Part shown: positions 1 through 10,520 of the stretch, one piece after another
Numbering within the stretch: the first letter of the stretch is position 1
Layout: each line of letters starts with the position of its first letter
NCBI RefSeq assembly: GCF_024763615.1
Contig: NC_077223.1
Location: 106,516,627-106,580,626, forward strand
Length of the DNA stretch: 64,000 nucleotides
Direction: 5' to 3'
Source: Phlebotomus papatasi
Taxonomy: Eukaryota; Arthropoda; Insecta; Diptera; Psychodidae
Program-made: the position numbers and the translations under genes
Notes under the pieces: model-generated
Seen by the model: only the letters and a program-made list of their open reading frames with translations
The model's database searches: none
Told to the model about the DNA's origin: nothing

Positions 1-404
1 TATAGCCCTTTTTCTTCATAAGAATAACTTAATTAGTTAAGTTATTTATTCCAATAATACTTGGCCAAAATTGAGTTGGTGTCTTCGCGAGGGGTACCTC
101 ATAAGAAAAAATTCGCGTGGGTTTTCATTTCCAAAAATAAGAAAAACATTTTTACTGTTTCAGTTTCTGATTCTGTTGCAATGAAAATTTCGTTTCCTGA
201 CAGGTTTCCAATGTTTCTAGTTATGATTCTCATCGCGTTTCTAGATTTTTTTTTATGTTTTCAGCCACATGCGTTGCTGTAGATAGAAACGTCAAAACTC
301 TGTCAAAAATGCAATTTTTGACGAAAATTTTTACCAATGTGTAAATTTATGTAGATATTTCGAATTATTGAAGAAATTTTGATATTTTTCCTACTCAGAA
401 AAAA

Positions 405-715
405 ATTATTTTGTAAAATAGTTCGTAATTGTTTGTAAATTCCTACAAGAGACTTACAAAATGCTTGTATATCGTATTTTGTCAGTTAGTAAAAGTTTGT
501 TGTTTTTTTTAACGAACATTGTTCTTAATATAATCACTTGACGATCATTTTTGTTCTTTTACAAATATTAGTCCGTACATTTTAGGTTGTCTGACAAAAC
601 TTTAAAGAATAAATAACAAATTTTTACAAACTCATTAGTCAGTTATACGCTACATGAGCATTTCATAAGTCTCCAGTAGGAATTCACAAACATTTGCGAA
701 CAATTTAACATGTTT
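405..715. repeat. Diverged foldback element, copy 1
   Basis: This stretch has phrases such as TTGTAAA, TTACAAAATGCT and CACAAACATTTGCGAAC in opposite orientations at its two ends. The better preserved relative is at 15036-15505. It looks like an old copy of the same foldback MITE. No coding sequence is visible in 1-757; the short open frame at 61-282 has no recognisable motif. Confidence 0.45.
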
Positions 716-757
716 TTTCTATGTACATAACAATTATATATCATATTCATTTCACAG

Positions 758-828
758 GGGGACGTCGTAGAGGCTGGGGACGTGGAGGATATTCCAGTCG
801 AAGTTTTTCAAGCGAATACTGGGGTTAA
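758..828 (+). CDS. Probable last exon of an RGG-rich protein (partial gene)
   Basis: An acceptor (TTCACAG, ending at 757) is followed by an open frame that reads GRRRGWGRGGYSSRSF and ends a few residues later in TAA at 826-828. Arg/Gly-rich tails of this kind are common at the C-terminus of RNA-binding proteins. Two AATAAA signals follow at 907 and 947, which fits a 3' terminal exon. No upstream exon is visible in the window, so the gene must start to the left or be a relic. Caveat: another frame of the same stretch is also open, and a GTAAAG donor-like site lies at 831, so this could be an internal exon read differently. I do not recognise the specific protein. Confidence 0.35.
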
Positions 829-906
829 AGGTAAAGAATCTCTAAAGCAGGATTAACAAATCATCAGTTTTCAGTCTTAATTTTCGTTTTAGAATTAAGA
901 GTACCT

Positions 907-952
907 AATAAAAATGTAATAATGCTTTAGAGAGAGTTGAGAAAACAATAAA
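907..952 (+). terminator. Candidate polyadenylation signals for the RGG exon
   Basis: Two AATAAA hexamers lie at 907-912 and 947-952, 80-120 bases after the stop at 826-828. They fit a 3' UTR end, but the region is AT-rich, so chance occurrence is possible. Confidence 0.3.
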
Positions 953-1251
953 ATTGCATAATTCATAAAAATATATTATAAATATAAAATGAATAAATTC
1001 TCAAAAGAAGCTCAAATGTATCTGTTTTTTCTTTTATTGGATCACAACAAAAAACTTGTTAATTTGAGAATAACACGTTTTTGCAGAATACGAATGGATC
1101 TAATTAAGAACGCAATTTTCCAAAAAGAGGAAAACAAATAGAAACTATAGAATAGATTAATCTCTTTCAGCAATTCATGCTCTTCTCTTCCTGAAATCTT
1201 AATAGTTTCAAAGCAATTTTCCTTTACATCACATGTTTTTATTTTAAATTG

Positions 1252-2532
1252 TAGGGGAAAGTCCTCGTGTTTCGTGCGATCCCAAGCTTCGTAGACTAAT
1301 TTTTTCCATGTTTCTCAATTAATGTGACTGCTACCGCATATTTTTTAAAAACTAGGAGAAGTGCATACTTTTAAAAATATATTGCGGAGTCGCATTTAGG
1401 GGAAAGGCTCATAATTTTGTCCAGTTTCTTATTTTGAACACTTTGACGATAAAATTGGACACTAAAAATAAATTGATTAAAATGATGGATTTTTATTACA
1501 ATATTTGACGAATAATGAATCCTATCTAAATATTTGTTCTTTTTGGAAGATTTTAGCACTAAATACGTTAAATTTTGAATATGATTTGAGTTAAAATTGC
1601 TTTGTTGAAAATTCAGTGTGATCAATTGCTTACGAGAAATATGACAGAACTTCGTGTTTACTTCAGTCTAATTTAGATGTGGTGAAGTACTATCAAGTTT
1701 TGCTCTCTTTTTTGAGTGATATTATTGAATATTGTGTTGATTTACGTTAATGGTGATTTGTACATTTGACCTGAAGTGATATTTGCCTTGTGAATTAGAT
1801 TTTTCGTGTGAAAAATGGGAAATTTTTCAAGACATTTACCAGTGAGGTGATACTCCTTATTTTGGACAGTTATTTTTCTCACGAAATTTCGTGAACTTTT
1901 GTGATGCCTTTTTGTGATGACTAGGGTGGACAAATGCCTGGAGAAACAAAGGAGTATCATCTCTACGAAAGAGTTGTAGTGAGAAATGCCTTGAAAGGCT
2001 CCCGGAAAGGTCAGGGAATGAGCGAATCCGCACGTACTTGGAGTACCGAAGTCAACTCACTTTAATGAATGATATGGAAAGTTTCCGGGCTTCTTGTGAC
2101 ATTCTACGTTTCCCTTACATGAACAGGAAGAGGACTTGGTAAGATTGGTTCATGGAATGAAAAACAATGGGCAACCTGTTGAGGCGGATTAGCTGTCCAA
2201 ATTTACAGCCAAGTTGTCCAAATTAATAACCAAGTTGTCCAAAATAAGAGTCAAATTCACCTCTACATATCAATTTATTTTTAAACGTATTAAAACTAAT
2301 TTTAGTAAAAATAAGACAATAAATAGCTTGCTAAGTTTCTAAACAACCCTTCTGAAAAAAAAAGTAACAAAAAAAGTCAATTAGTATTGAAAATATCGAA
2401 CTTCAAACTTGGAACATCGATGCTTATAAGCAGACTGGGCAAAATTATGAGCCCTTACCCTATTGAGAAACATAGGAAAAATTTAGTCATTACAAAGCTT
2501 CGGATCGTACGAAGTATGGGCACCTTCCCCTA
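1252..2532. mobile_element. TIR element (outer), split by a second element
   Basis: The left end TAGGGGAAAGTCC and the right end GGCACCTTCCCCTA are inverted relatives that match over roughly 70 bases, sharing the phrases CTTCGTA, GACTAA and CATGTTTCTCAAT. A partial relative of the left half is at 49487-49665, including the phrase ATATTGCGGAGTC. The right TIR resumes at 2463, directly after the end of the inner element at 1397-2462. No transposase is visible. Confidence 0.6.
1397..2462. mobile_element. TIR element (inner), nested in 1252-2532
   Basis: The left end TAGGGGAAAGGCTCATAA and the right end TTATGAGCCCTTACCCTA are inverted copies; the match continues through AATTTTG(T/C)CCAGT. The body is about 1.07 kb, has no recognisable coding sequence and contains several copies of the phrase GTTGTCCAAA. 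Confidence 0.6.
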
Positions 2533-4140
2533 ATTATATTTTGTAAATTATCACAGGTATTTATTAATCATTGGCAGTTCTCAAAAAATTGCTTCCATAT
2601 TCCACGCTTTGTACAATAAAAATATCACCTGAATTCTTGAAACCAAGATAATACTCCTCTTTTTTTCCCATTCGCGATAGCTTGACTAATTTAATCAACG
2701 AACTTATCAGCTGTATTATAAATTTCAATTAGAAAAAAATAGTTGTGATAAAAATAGAAATTTCTGTCACAACTGGTCATATGGTCATTGAAAATTCATA
2801 AATCGAGAGAGCAGAAACGCAACAAAAATTTCACAACACAAGAGATGTGTGTGCCAATTTTTATAAAAATCTATTTTAATAAAACAATAATAAATAATGT
2901 CTAGTTTGCGCGTCAACCTCATTCCCAAAGAATTTTGCGTCAACAAAATGTTACGAACCTTCCTTTCCCTGTTTTTAGCTTGCGTTTCAATGCTCGAAAC
3001 ATCTTTTTATTGAAGTTACTGTTCTTGAGCAAATTATTTGCATAATTCTTATATATTTGATATTTTTTTTATATCGTAGTTTTCAACACTATCAACACTA
3101 CTATCACAATATTTATTTAATTCTAAATTTTCTTGAAGATCTCACACAAAAAATAATAGGTACTTTTCACTTGAGATATCGCACTTGTATTAAGTAAATG
3201 TGGGTTTTTTTCTTTCAATTCACGTGCCACTCGTTGAAAAAACTAAATTTACCAAGATATTATATTACCACAATTCTAACTGTATCCTTGGTAGTATTAA
3301 TTTTCCTATGAATTTGCAAAAAAAAAAAGGTTCATCTAGAACTTATTGCACAAATATTTTAAATTTCCAATTCAGCGTTTTTTTGAAAGTCAATAAAAAC
3401 TTCATCATCACATTTCATTTAGCACTTTTGCGAACAAATGAAAACAGCTTGAAGAATAAAAAAAAAATACAATGTGGCCAAAAACTTATCACACGATAAA
3501 TTTATAAATCATCTGAAAACCTTCATCGAACAAAAATGTACTAACGACATATCTGGGAAGAGTGGCACAACTGACTGAATATACTTTATCAATTTTATAT
3601 CGTTGGGAGCTTTAGCGTCTCCAACTGCCTTATTTCTGCGTCTGCCCAACACATTCAAGTTAGTAAATACTGTATTACTCAGGAAAAAAGAGAACTAAAC
3701 AGCTAAGCAGAAACTCTCTCTTTGGTCACACTTTATCTTTCATAATAATGTAATTTGACTTCTTCATTTCATTGTTCTATTTTTTTTTTTCTTATAAATA
3801 TAATCTCACAAAAAAAATCTCACACTTACAATTCAACAATATTTCCTCACAATGCAAATTATAAAATTTTTCTCAGAAGCTGGATGTGTATCTTCTCCGT
3901 AACCAACATACCACAAGGAATATGAGAAAGACAACTGAAGCAGAGAAAAATGTTGATGGATCTTCAGAAAGAAAACTATAAGCAGGAAGTTTATTTTGGG
4001 TGTCCCAAAGCCATTCGTTTCCTAATGCCCCATTTTCTCTAAAATTGTGGATACTTTTTGCACTGATGTGCTTTTCATTCTAAAATAAGTAACATTTTAG
4101 GGCCTAAAACTGTCCACGAGAAATTCATTCAATTTTACAA
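2533..4140. other. No gene seen
   Basis: AT-rich sequence without a convincing reading frame, splice-flanked exon or repeat that I can relate to other parts of the window. The longest open frame (3200-3499, plus) is lysine/phenylalanine-rich and looks random. Confidence 0.5.
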
Positions 4141-4183
4141 CATAGGGGAAGGGCCTCTGGTTTCGCACACACAAGTAGATTTT

Positions 4184-4866
4184 GATTCTCCAGTAGTGTC
4201 TTGGATGAAAGGTAAATGGAACTCTATTTGCACAAAAAGTCGTTGATGTTCGAAGAATTCAAATTCAATTTCGAATTTTCATACTAAATTTTCGAACAAG
4301 ATGGGGAAAATTGTTAAATATAACGCTGGTAAAAGAGTTCTTCAGTAATTATGGAGTGATTAAATAATAGGAAAAGAACAGTAAGGATCGCTGTTCTGTT
4401 TTTTCCTCACAACAATGTGAAGACCGACAAATTTTGACACTTGAGCACTTCGAAATTCGAACAGTATGTACCTTAGTCACCTTGCGGAATTATCAAGAAA
4501 GAAAGTCTCTTTTTTGGATCTTCAAATAGATTTTCGAATTTTTCAAGATCTACTTCTGTACGGAAAGAGATTCTCTAATAGTGTCTTGGATAAAAGGTAA
4601 ATGGAACCGCTATTTACACAAAAAGTCGTTGATGTTCGAAGAATTCAAATTCAATATCGAAATTTCATACTAAATTTTCGAACAAGGTGGGGAAAATTTA
4701 TGAAATATTGCACTAAGAAGCTCGCAAAATTTACTCAGTAATTATGAAGTGATTAAATAATAGGGACAAGAACAGTAAGCATCGCTGTTCTGTTTTTTTT
4801 CTCACAAAAAATGTGAAGACCGACACATTTTGACACTTGAGCACTTCGAAATTTCAACAGGATGTA
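4184..4866. repeat. Direct duplication of a ~290-bp unit
   Basis: 4184-4470 and 4569-4866 are direct copies about 385 bp apart. Shared phrases include GTGTCTTGGAT, AAAAAGTCGTTGATGTTCG, GATCGCTGTTCTG/GCATCGCTGTTCTG and TTGACACTTGAGCACTTCG. The second copy ends exactly where a MITE (4865-5083) begins. A TAGGGGAAGGG motif at 4143 precedes the first copy and may be the left end of a host TIR element. Confidence 0.65.
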
Positions 4867-5083
4867 GGGGAAAGTACTCTCCCTTCGAACGTTCATGCCT
4901 TCAAATAATGTGAATTTTCTTTTATTTTCCTGAGACACTTACACATTTCTATTAACTATTAGTTAGCTGTCATCGATTATATTGATAATTATGTGACAAC
5001 CATGTGGAAATCTCTTAGGAAACGTAACAGAAATTCACATTATTCGAAGGCATGAACGTTCGAAGGGAGAGTACTTTCCCCTA
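4865..5083. mobile_element. MITE, TAGGGGAAAGTACTCTCC family
   Basis: A 219-bp palindromic element. TIRs of about 50 bases start TAGGGGAAAGTACTCTCC and include TTCGAACGTTCATGCCTTC and AATAATGTGAATTT; the right arm is nearly the exact inverse. Non-coding. A second member is at 63553-63756. Flanking TA is compatible with a TA target duplication. Confidence 0.8.
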
Positions 5084-5098
5084 TTAAGAAGTAATGGC

Positions 5099-5660
5099 TT
5101 CGTTCAGTAATAACCTTTCGAAGAGACAAAGCCAAGCGAAACCTATTCGAATTTCGAAAATCTACCGGAAGCCTAAAGTGCAAGTTCATGTACTCGCCGC
5201 TCTAGCGCTAATTGTTCTGCCATTTCGAATTTCGATACTCTTGTCACTTCAATCGTCAATAATCCTCTCGTTCAGTAATAACCTTCCCGATTTGAAAGCT
5301 TTCTCCGGTTGAGGTTTTTTCTTTACCGATTCGAAGGTATATCAGAGAGAACTTACCTAAAAACCCGTTGGGAGTTCGAACGTTTAAACCGAAGAGTTAC
5401 ACAAAAGTAAGCAAGTTCATGAAAATGACATTTATCTTAATATTTGCAATTCAAACATTCTTCCCTTCTGAAAATTCACAAAACTTCACTAAAATTCACT
5501 TTTTGCAGCAAACGTTTGCACACTGTAGTTGACATTTTTGATGATTGAAGTGTCAAGAATATCGAAATTCGAAATGGCAGAACAATCAGCGCTAAAACGA
5601 CGAGTACGTGAACTTGCACTTTAGGCTTCTTGTCTCTTCGAAAGGTTATTACTGAACGAA
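5099..5660. repeat. Inverted-repeat element X, interleaved with element Y
   Basis: The left arm begins TTCGTTCAGTAATAACCTTT and contains AAGCCTAAAGTGCAAGTTC and ATTGTTCTGCCATTTCGAA. The inverse of these phrases occurs in the same spacing at about 5535-5660, ending AAAGGTTATTACTGAACGAA. It shares its terminal GTTCAGTAATAACCTT with element Y, and the two overlap in an A-B-A'-B' order. Confidence 0.65.
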
Positions 5661-5937
5661 ACAAATGTCAACAACAATGTGCAAACATTTGCTGTAAAAA
5701 GTGATTTTTGGTGTAGTTTTGTAAAATATCATAATGGCAGGTCGTTTGAATTTCAATTTCATTAAAATAAATAACCATTTCATGAACTTTCTTACTTTTG
5801 TGTAAGTTGTCGGTTTAAACGTTCGAATTTCCAACAGGTTTTCAGGTAAGTTCTCTCTGATATACCTTCGAATCGGTAGAGGAAAAACCTCAACCGGAGA
5901 GAGCTTTGAAATCGGGAAGATTATTACTGAACAAGAG
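5267..5937. repeat. Inverted-repeat element Y, interleaved with element X
   Basis: The left arm CTCGTTCAGTAATAACCTTC continues with CGATTTGAAAGC, CTCCGGTTGAGG and CGATTCGAAGGTATATC. The inverse series occurs at 5776-5937, ending TTATTACTGAACAAGAG. The right arm of X lies inside Y and the left arm of Y lies inside X. Confidence 0.6.
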
Positions 5938-6081
5938 GAATGCATCCCGGTCAAAATCCCGATAGTCATAATCCCGAAAGTAAAAATCCTGAAAGCCAAA
6001 AATATTTTCTGTGCTTGGGAAATTATTCTACACATTATTCTCCGTATAATTTCTCCATACTGAATTATTCTGTGAAAACAC

Positions 6082-6334
6082 CACTGAGAGAAATCTGAAA
6101 AAGTCAAAATAACATTCCGCAAATGTTAATTTTACCCTGCAGTATTGATCCGAAAACGGTGTAAATATTACCCTTTTCAGGTGTATTATAGGTTAAAGTT
6201 ACTCTTCGTTCATGTTGATTTTACCCTTAAAAGATGTAAAATTGACATTAAAAAATATTAATATATTTTTACACCCAAAAAGTGTTAAAATTATGACGAA
6301 AAAAATTAATCGTAGCCTCTTTTTTTTCTTAGTG
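6082..6334 (+). mobile_element. MITE, CACTGAGA family, copy 1
   Basis: It starts CACTGAGAGAAATCTGA and ends TTCTTAGTG. The interior phrases ACCCTGCAGTATTGATCC, GTGTAAATATTACCC and GGTGTATTATAGG recur, inverted, in a full copy at 24465-24718 and, in direct orientation, in a partial copy at 46069-46215. Non-coding. Confidence 0.65.
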
Positions 6335-6542
6335 ACCGTACTGGAGTTAATTCGCGGGCCTTTTTTCGGTCCTGAGAAATTCTTTCAAAGCGGAACTCCC
6401 TGTAGCTCAGACCATATGGCACGGATCGGGCTGAACTTTCAGTAAGTTCAATTTCAATTCAATTTATTTTCATCTCATTTCGTCTTTTACTCCCTTTCCC
6501 ATGTGTCCGTCGCCGTCTTAGCGTTGATTCCAGCCTCTAGGA

Positions 6543-6776
6543 CTAGACCAATAAACGATAGAAGTGTCCCTTCCCCCTTAGGGCATCTAGATTGGTAGCG
6601 TACATCAGCCGATCCTCCGTTACTTCAGGAAGATGTTCAGATTCGATCCCCAGGCGCTCAAAGGCAAGATCCTGAATTTGATTCAGCCACCTTGCCCTAG
6701 GTATTTCCGCGAGATCGAGGTCTCCTAACAATGACTTGGATAGCTTTTCTGGGGATCTTTCTTGTTGCAATATCAT
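6543..6776 (-). pseudogene. Non-LTR retrotransposon tail (fragment)
   Basis: The minus strand encodes a 77-residue frame with the pattern PRARWLNQIQDLAFERLGI followed by EVTEDRLMYATN. That arrangement (Arg/Pro-rich run, RWLxQI, then DRxxY) is typical of the very C-terminal tail of LINE reverse transcriptases. No reverse transcriptase core is present, so this is a 5'-truncated relic. Similar tails are at 35780-35960 and 59190-59420. Confidence 0.5.
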
Positions 6777-7027
6777 TGTTACATTTGTTTTTGGAATAGG
6801 CCAGACAAAATTGCGAGAAGTAGAAAAAACACTTCCGAGCGAAAGGCTCTTTGTAAAAGTGGGTATCCTTTTACATAAAAGAACTACAAAAAATTACAAT
6901 GTCCAAGATCTTCTTGTTAGTCAAACTAATGTAAAACGCCATTGTAGGGTGTTGCACTCTAGGCTATTAAGTTTTCAGAAAGCGGCGTGAATTCGTTGTT
7001 GTTACCGTTGTTACAATACAATAGGAC

Positions 7028-7167
7028 AGAGGTGTGCAAAAACCGTTGAAACTGAATTAACGTCAAAACAAGTTTGTTATAGGTTATAGTAGCGTTTTGA
7101 CCATTGACGTACATGTTTCATTTGACGTTTATTCGGTTTCAAGTTTCAACGATTCATGCACGCCTCT
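7028..7167. mobile_element. MITE, AGAGGTGTGCAAAAACCG family, copy 1
   Basis: A 140-bp element with inverted ends: AGAGGTGTGCAAAAACC and GATTCATGCACGCCTCT, with CGTTGAAAC...GAATTAACGTCAAA matched by TTTGACGTTTATTCGGTTTC. A second copy is at 63426-63548. Non-coding. Confidence 0.7.
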
Positions 7168-7180
7168 GGAATAGGAGATA

Positions 7181-7400
7181 TCAGGGCTCAAATTTTACAA
7201 ATTTCAAAACGCCATATCTAGGCTTCTATTTGACCGACTTTAGCGAGTAAGGGCGCAAATGAAAGGTCTCGCAAAGCGCTAGATCTTTCTACAACATTTA
7301 AAATTCGCAGTACCAACGCTATGAGTGCTATAGTCGAAAAACAAATTTTTATAACACATAACCTCAATCACCTCGAGCCCCGCTTAACCTAAATCAAAAT
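7181..7400 (+). repeat. Single unit related to the tandem units at 25.2-26.0 kb
   Basis: The phrases GACCGACTTTAGCGAGTAAGG, AAAGGTCTCGCAAA, CCAACGCTATGAGTGC and ACACATAACCTCAATCA parallel, in order, 25790-25985 inside the element at 24728-26540. A diverged stand-alone copy. Confidence 0.5.
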
Positions 7401-8797
7401 TTACGTTTGCTTCAGAAATTTGATTCAAAATTACTCTAATAACTTATTAATGTTTGCTAAAGTTAAGAATTCTACCTACAACATACTGATCTACGTTTAT
7501 CTGTCCATTTCTTCAACAAATCTGACCTATGGCAATACATTTAATTAGCTAGTCTTAAGTTACACATTTCCCGAAAAAAATGTTAGATTCATTACAAAAA
7601 TATCGAAAAAAAATATAAACTGATCGAATCCAGAGTGTGTGCGAAGCCTTAAGGTCTTCCCCAAACTCTTAAAACTCATAATTTCCTCTCCTCATACATA
7701 CACATTTCACTTTAACTATTTCGAGAGTCTTCTCTGGTGTGAACTCAATTTCATGACTTTTCATAGTTCCATATTACAGGTGAGTGACGTCCACCGCAGA
7801 ATATAGTGAGAAATATACATATGAATCTTAAAATAGGTGGAAAATTGAGCAACCTTTAGCATATTCATCGGTCTATGAACCCCATTTTATCTTTCACAAA
7901 AACCAGGAAAGTTCGTGCATCTCATAATGGATATAATGATAATGTACTCTCCAATGTATCTCTCCTTTATATATTATGGAGTTCCTCAAAAAAAAAAATA
8001 AATAGATAAACTGCACTTTTACACAGACAACACACAAAATTACATGTTTTACATTAACAATTGGCTGAAAGGTTGAAAATTAATCGTCAGACACGGAAAT
8101 CTGTTTAGAATAAATTGCATCTTCTATAACTATACATTGGTATTTGCTGTGGTTAAACTGGAGAAGTTTGATGAGATTGACCGCAAACTTACCACTCTCT
8201 TTCAAATGTTCTCAAAAGAGAAACAACTTTTGAATGATTACTCCATATAACAATGAACAGATATAATTGCAAAACTTAAAAGAAATTGTGTTTGAAGGTT
8301 TTGAAGAGTCTAAATGAAATACTAAATTCAGTGCTGTGCTTTTTTATCAAATGTTTGCATAGAACTGTGTTAGGAGTAACAAGGGACATGTCCGCTATGT
8401 GATAAGGCGTTAGGATACATCCGTATTACAGAGGAAGAGCACAATATTTCGGACAGCTTGAAATATCGTTGAAGTGTAATATCGGACACTAAACTAGGTT
8501 AAATAAAATTATGGAAACAATTGCTTTCGAAATTCAAACTTTAGCGTTAAAGTTTCAATTTGAAAGAACTGCGTGTCTTTCTTTCTTTAAATCCGGTATG
8601 GCACAAAATAAGGGCAACACTACTCCGCTAGAAGCCTTAGCTTTCCTCCTAACGATCTACTCTCTACAGAAATCCAACATGAATTAAACTGACGATGCGT
8701 TCAACAATGCGTAAGAAATTGACATTCACTTATTCTAAGAGATAGATTTATCGACAAAATCGATTCGATAGTATCGAAAAGATACCATTCCATCTCA
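7401..8797. other. No gene seen
   Basis: AT-rich sequence without a supportable gene. A short stretch around 7620-7670 (GTGTGTGCGAAGCCTTAAGG) resembles 16122-16165 and the end at 4143, so it is probably another decayed TIR end. 8740-8780 (TCGATTCGATAGTATCGAAAAG) recurs at about 19880-19910. Confidence 0.45.
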
Positions 8798-9031
8798 AGG
8801 CATGAATTCTGAAATGCGTGAGTTTATCACGTGAGAAACTCACAGCTTTTAAATCGTCTTTTGTAAGTTTCGTTAAGTTTTCATGTAAAGTGTCATGTAA
8901 TACTCTTACAGCACCTAAGAAATCACGGTATAGTTTGTACGAAATCTTTACAAAACGCTTACTAAGGTGATCTCAGAGCCGTGAATTCTCATATGAGTAA
9001 CTCTTGCATCTCAGAATTCATACCCAGGTTT
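8798..9031. repeat. Foldback element
   Basis: The left end GGCATGAATTCTGAAATGCG and the right end CATCTCAGAATTCATACC are inverted relatives; GTGAGTTTATCACGTGAGAA is matched by TTCTCATATGAGTAACTC. About 230 bp, non-coding. Confidence 0.55.
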
Positions 9032-9045
9032 TTCACGGTAGTCTA

Positions 9046-10001
9046 TTAACTCTTTCGCGTCATTAGGGTCATATATGACCCGGGGAAAAAACAATTTTTT
9101 TGATTATTTACATTAATTGAAATCTATCTGTTTGTGCACGACATCATAATAGAAGGATGTAAGATTCTTGGCTAATTTTCTCAAGACTCCAGATATTCAG
9201 GAAAAGAAAATATTTGAGATCAAAAATCACTAATTTCGAACATTGTGAAATGACTGTTCTTTTTCATAAATTTTTATATTAATTTATTTTTTTCAGCAAA
9301 AAGTTCTTTAGAAACACAAAATAGAATATCCAAAGATTGTATATTGCATATTTTGATATAATAAACTACTCTCAATTTTCCAGAAAAGCGTGTAGAATTT
9401 TCCGGGTCATATATGACCCTATTGACCCCAAGGGTAACAGTGTTTTCGTCCCAAACCTATAGCGAAATGTAGTTGGGACATTGTTTTTCTTTGTGAAATG
9501 CAGGTGGGACATCTTGCTCCTGGACATTTCATCTTATATCTGATGAATTATAACATATTTTGCAATATTTTAGAGTATTCTGCAAGCGTCTCATATTGTG
9601 CAATTGTATTGTGCGAGAATAAATATGTGGATAAGTTTATTTTTACCAAATACCACTCAAAATATTGTGACAGTTACTGTTCAAGGGATTACCAGGAAGA
9701 TTCCTTGAACACCAAGAGTACAGTGTTCATCAAGACAATCCAGTTTGCCATGGTTTTGGCCAAATTAATAACTTCAAGCAAAAAAAACTCTTAAAAAGCC
9801 CGTGATATAGATTTTGAAAATGATATGTACACTTCCCTTGAGGACAACAGGGTCATATATGACCCGGGGTTTTTCCGAGTTTTCACGCAAGGGAAAATAT
9901 TTTTCCTCTCTGAACTATTATATTTGATCATAAAGCATTAGGAAAAACTCAATTTTACATGAATTCATCTGCTGAATAAAAGTGTGACGCGAAAGAGTTA
10001 A
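9046..10001. mobile_element. TTAA-flanked TIR element with three identical palindromes
   Basis: Both ends read TTAACTCTTTCGCGTCA in opposite orientation, with TTAA outermost. That is the target-site preference of piggyBac-type elements (family knowledge), although no transposase is recognisable. The perfect 16-bp palindrome GGGTCATATATGACCC occurs at 9066, 9404 and 9850. The open frame at 9498-9794 has no known motif. A relative with TTAACTCTTTC ends is at 29919-30943. Confidence 0.6.
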
Positions 10002-10217
10002 CCGGATTTGCAGGGTAGCAAAACTGCATAACCGGTTAAAAGTCGGTTTGAATAGAGGACAAATAGGATAGGGTAGATTTTTGAATATTTTCTAACGAGT
10101 TTATATGCGATTTTCCCCAAGAAAGCAATTTTTCGCTTTTATGTTATAATTCTTGCGAGCAACACATATACAATCGCAACCATAAGAGTGAAATATTTTA
10201 CCAATTTCATCCTACAG

Positions 10218-10520
10218 TTTCTTGAGTTTGAGTTCGAAGGTCTACCCCGTTTTGTCCGTGAGCGATCTTGTGAGGGAAAATCCCCCTATTCCCGGTGTCT
10301 AAAGTGGCCCATCCGGCCCCTGACTTTTGTCTATGTAGAGATCCATGACCGTCAAAGAATTAAAGCAAAATGTAGTGAAGTTAAATATAAGTCCACAGGA
10401 AGAACTGAGGTATTTTTCCTGGATCAGGGAGCTCATCATGCCGTCCATCGCTTCGGACGTGAGTCACTTGTGGGTGCTTTTAAAAGAATAGTGGGTTCTA
10501 CCCTATCCCCAGAATCGTAA
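10218..10520 (+). CDS. Unassigned coding-like stretch, weak Tudor-like pattern
   Basis: An acceptor-like CATCCTACAG ends at 10217 and an open frame of about 100 codons follows, to TAA at 10518-10520. The composition is unlike the surrounding junk. A segment reads YVEIHDRQRIKAKCSEV then TEVFFLDQGAHHAV, which resembles the beta-strand pattern of Tudor domains (RxKAxCxEV...VxFLDxG). The aromatic cage is not clearly complete. No donor, partner exon or promoter was found, so this may be a lone exon, a retrocopy fragment or a transposon piece. Function not assigned. Confidence 0.3.
   Translation, partial: FLEFEFEGLPRFVRERSCEGKSPYSRCLKWPIRPLTFVYVEIHDRQRIKAKCSEVKYKSTGRTEVFFLDQGAHHAVHRFGRESLVGAFKRIVGSTLSPES

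Noticed and set aside
61..282. Open frame of 73 codons at the left edge
   Set aside because: No start in good context, no motif and no splice support.
9498..9794. 98-codon frame inside the TTAA element as a transposase
   Set aside because: No DDE/D motif or zinc finger recognisable; cysteine- and tyrosine-rich text looks incidental.
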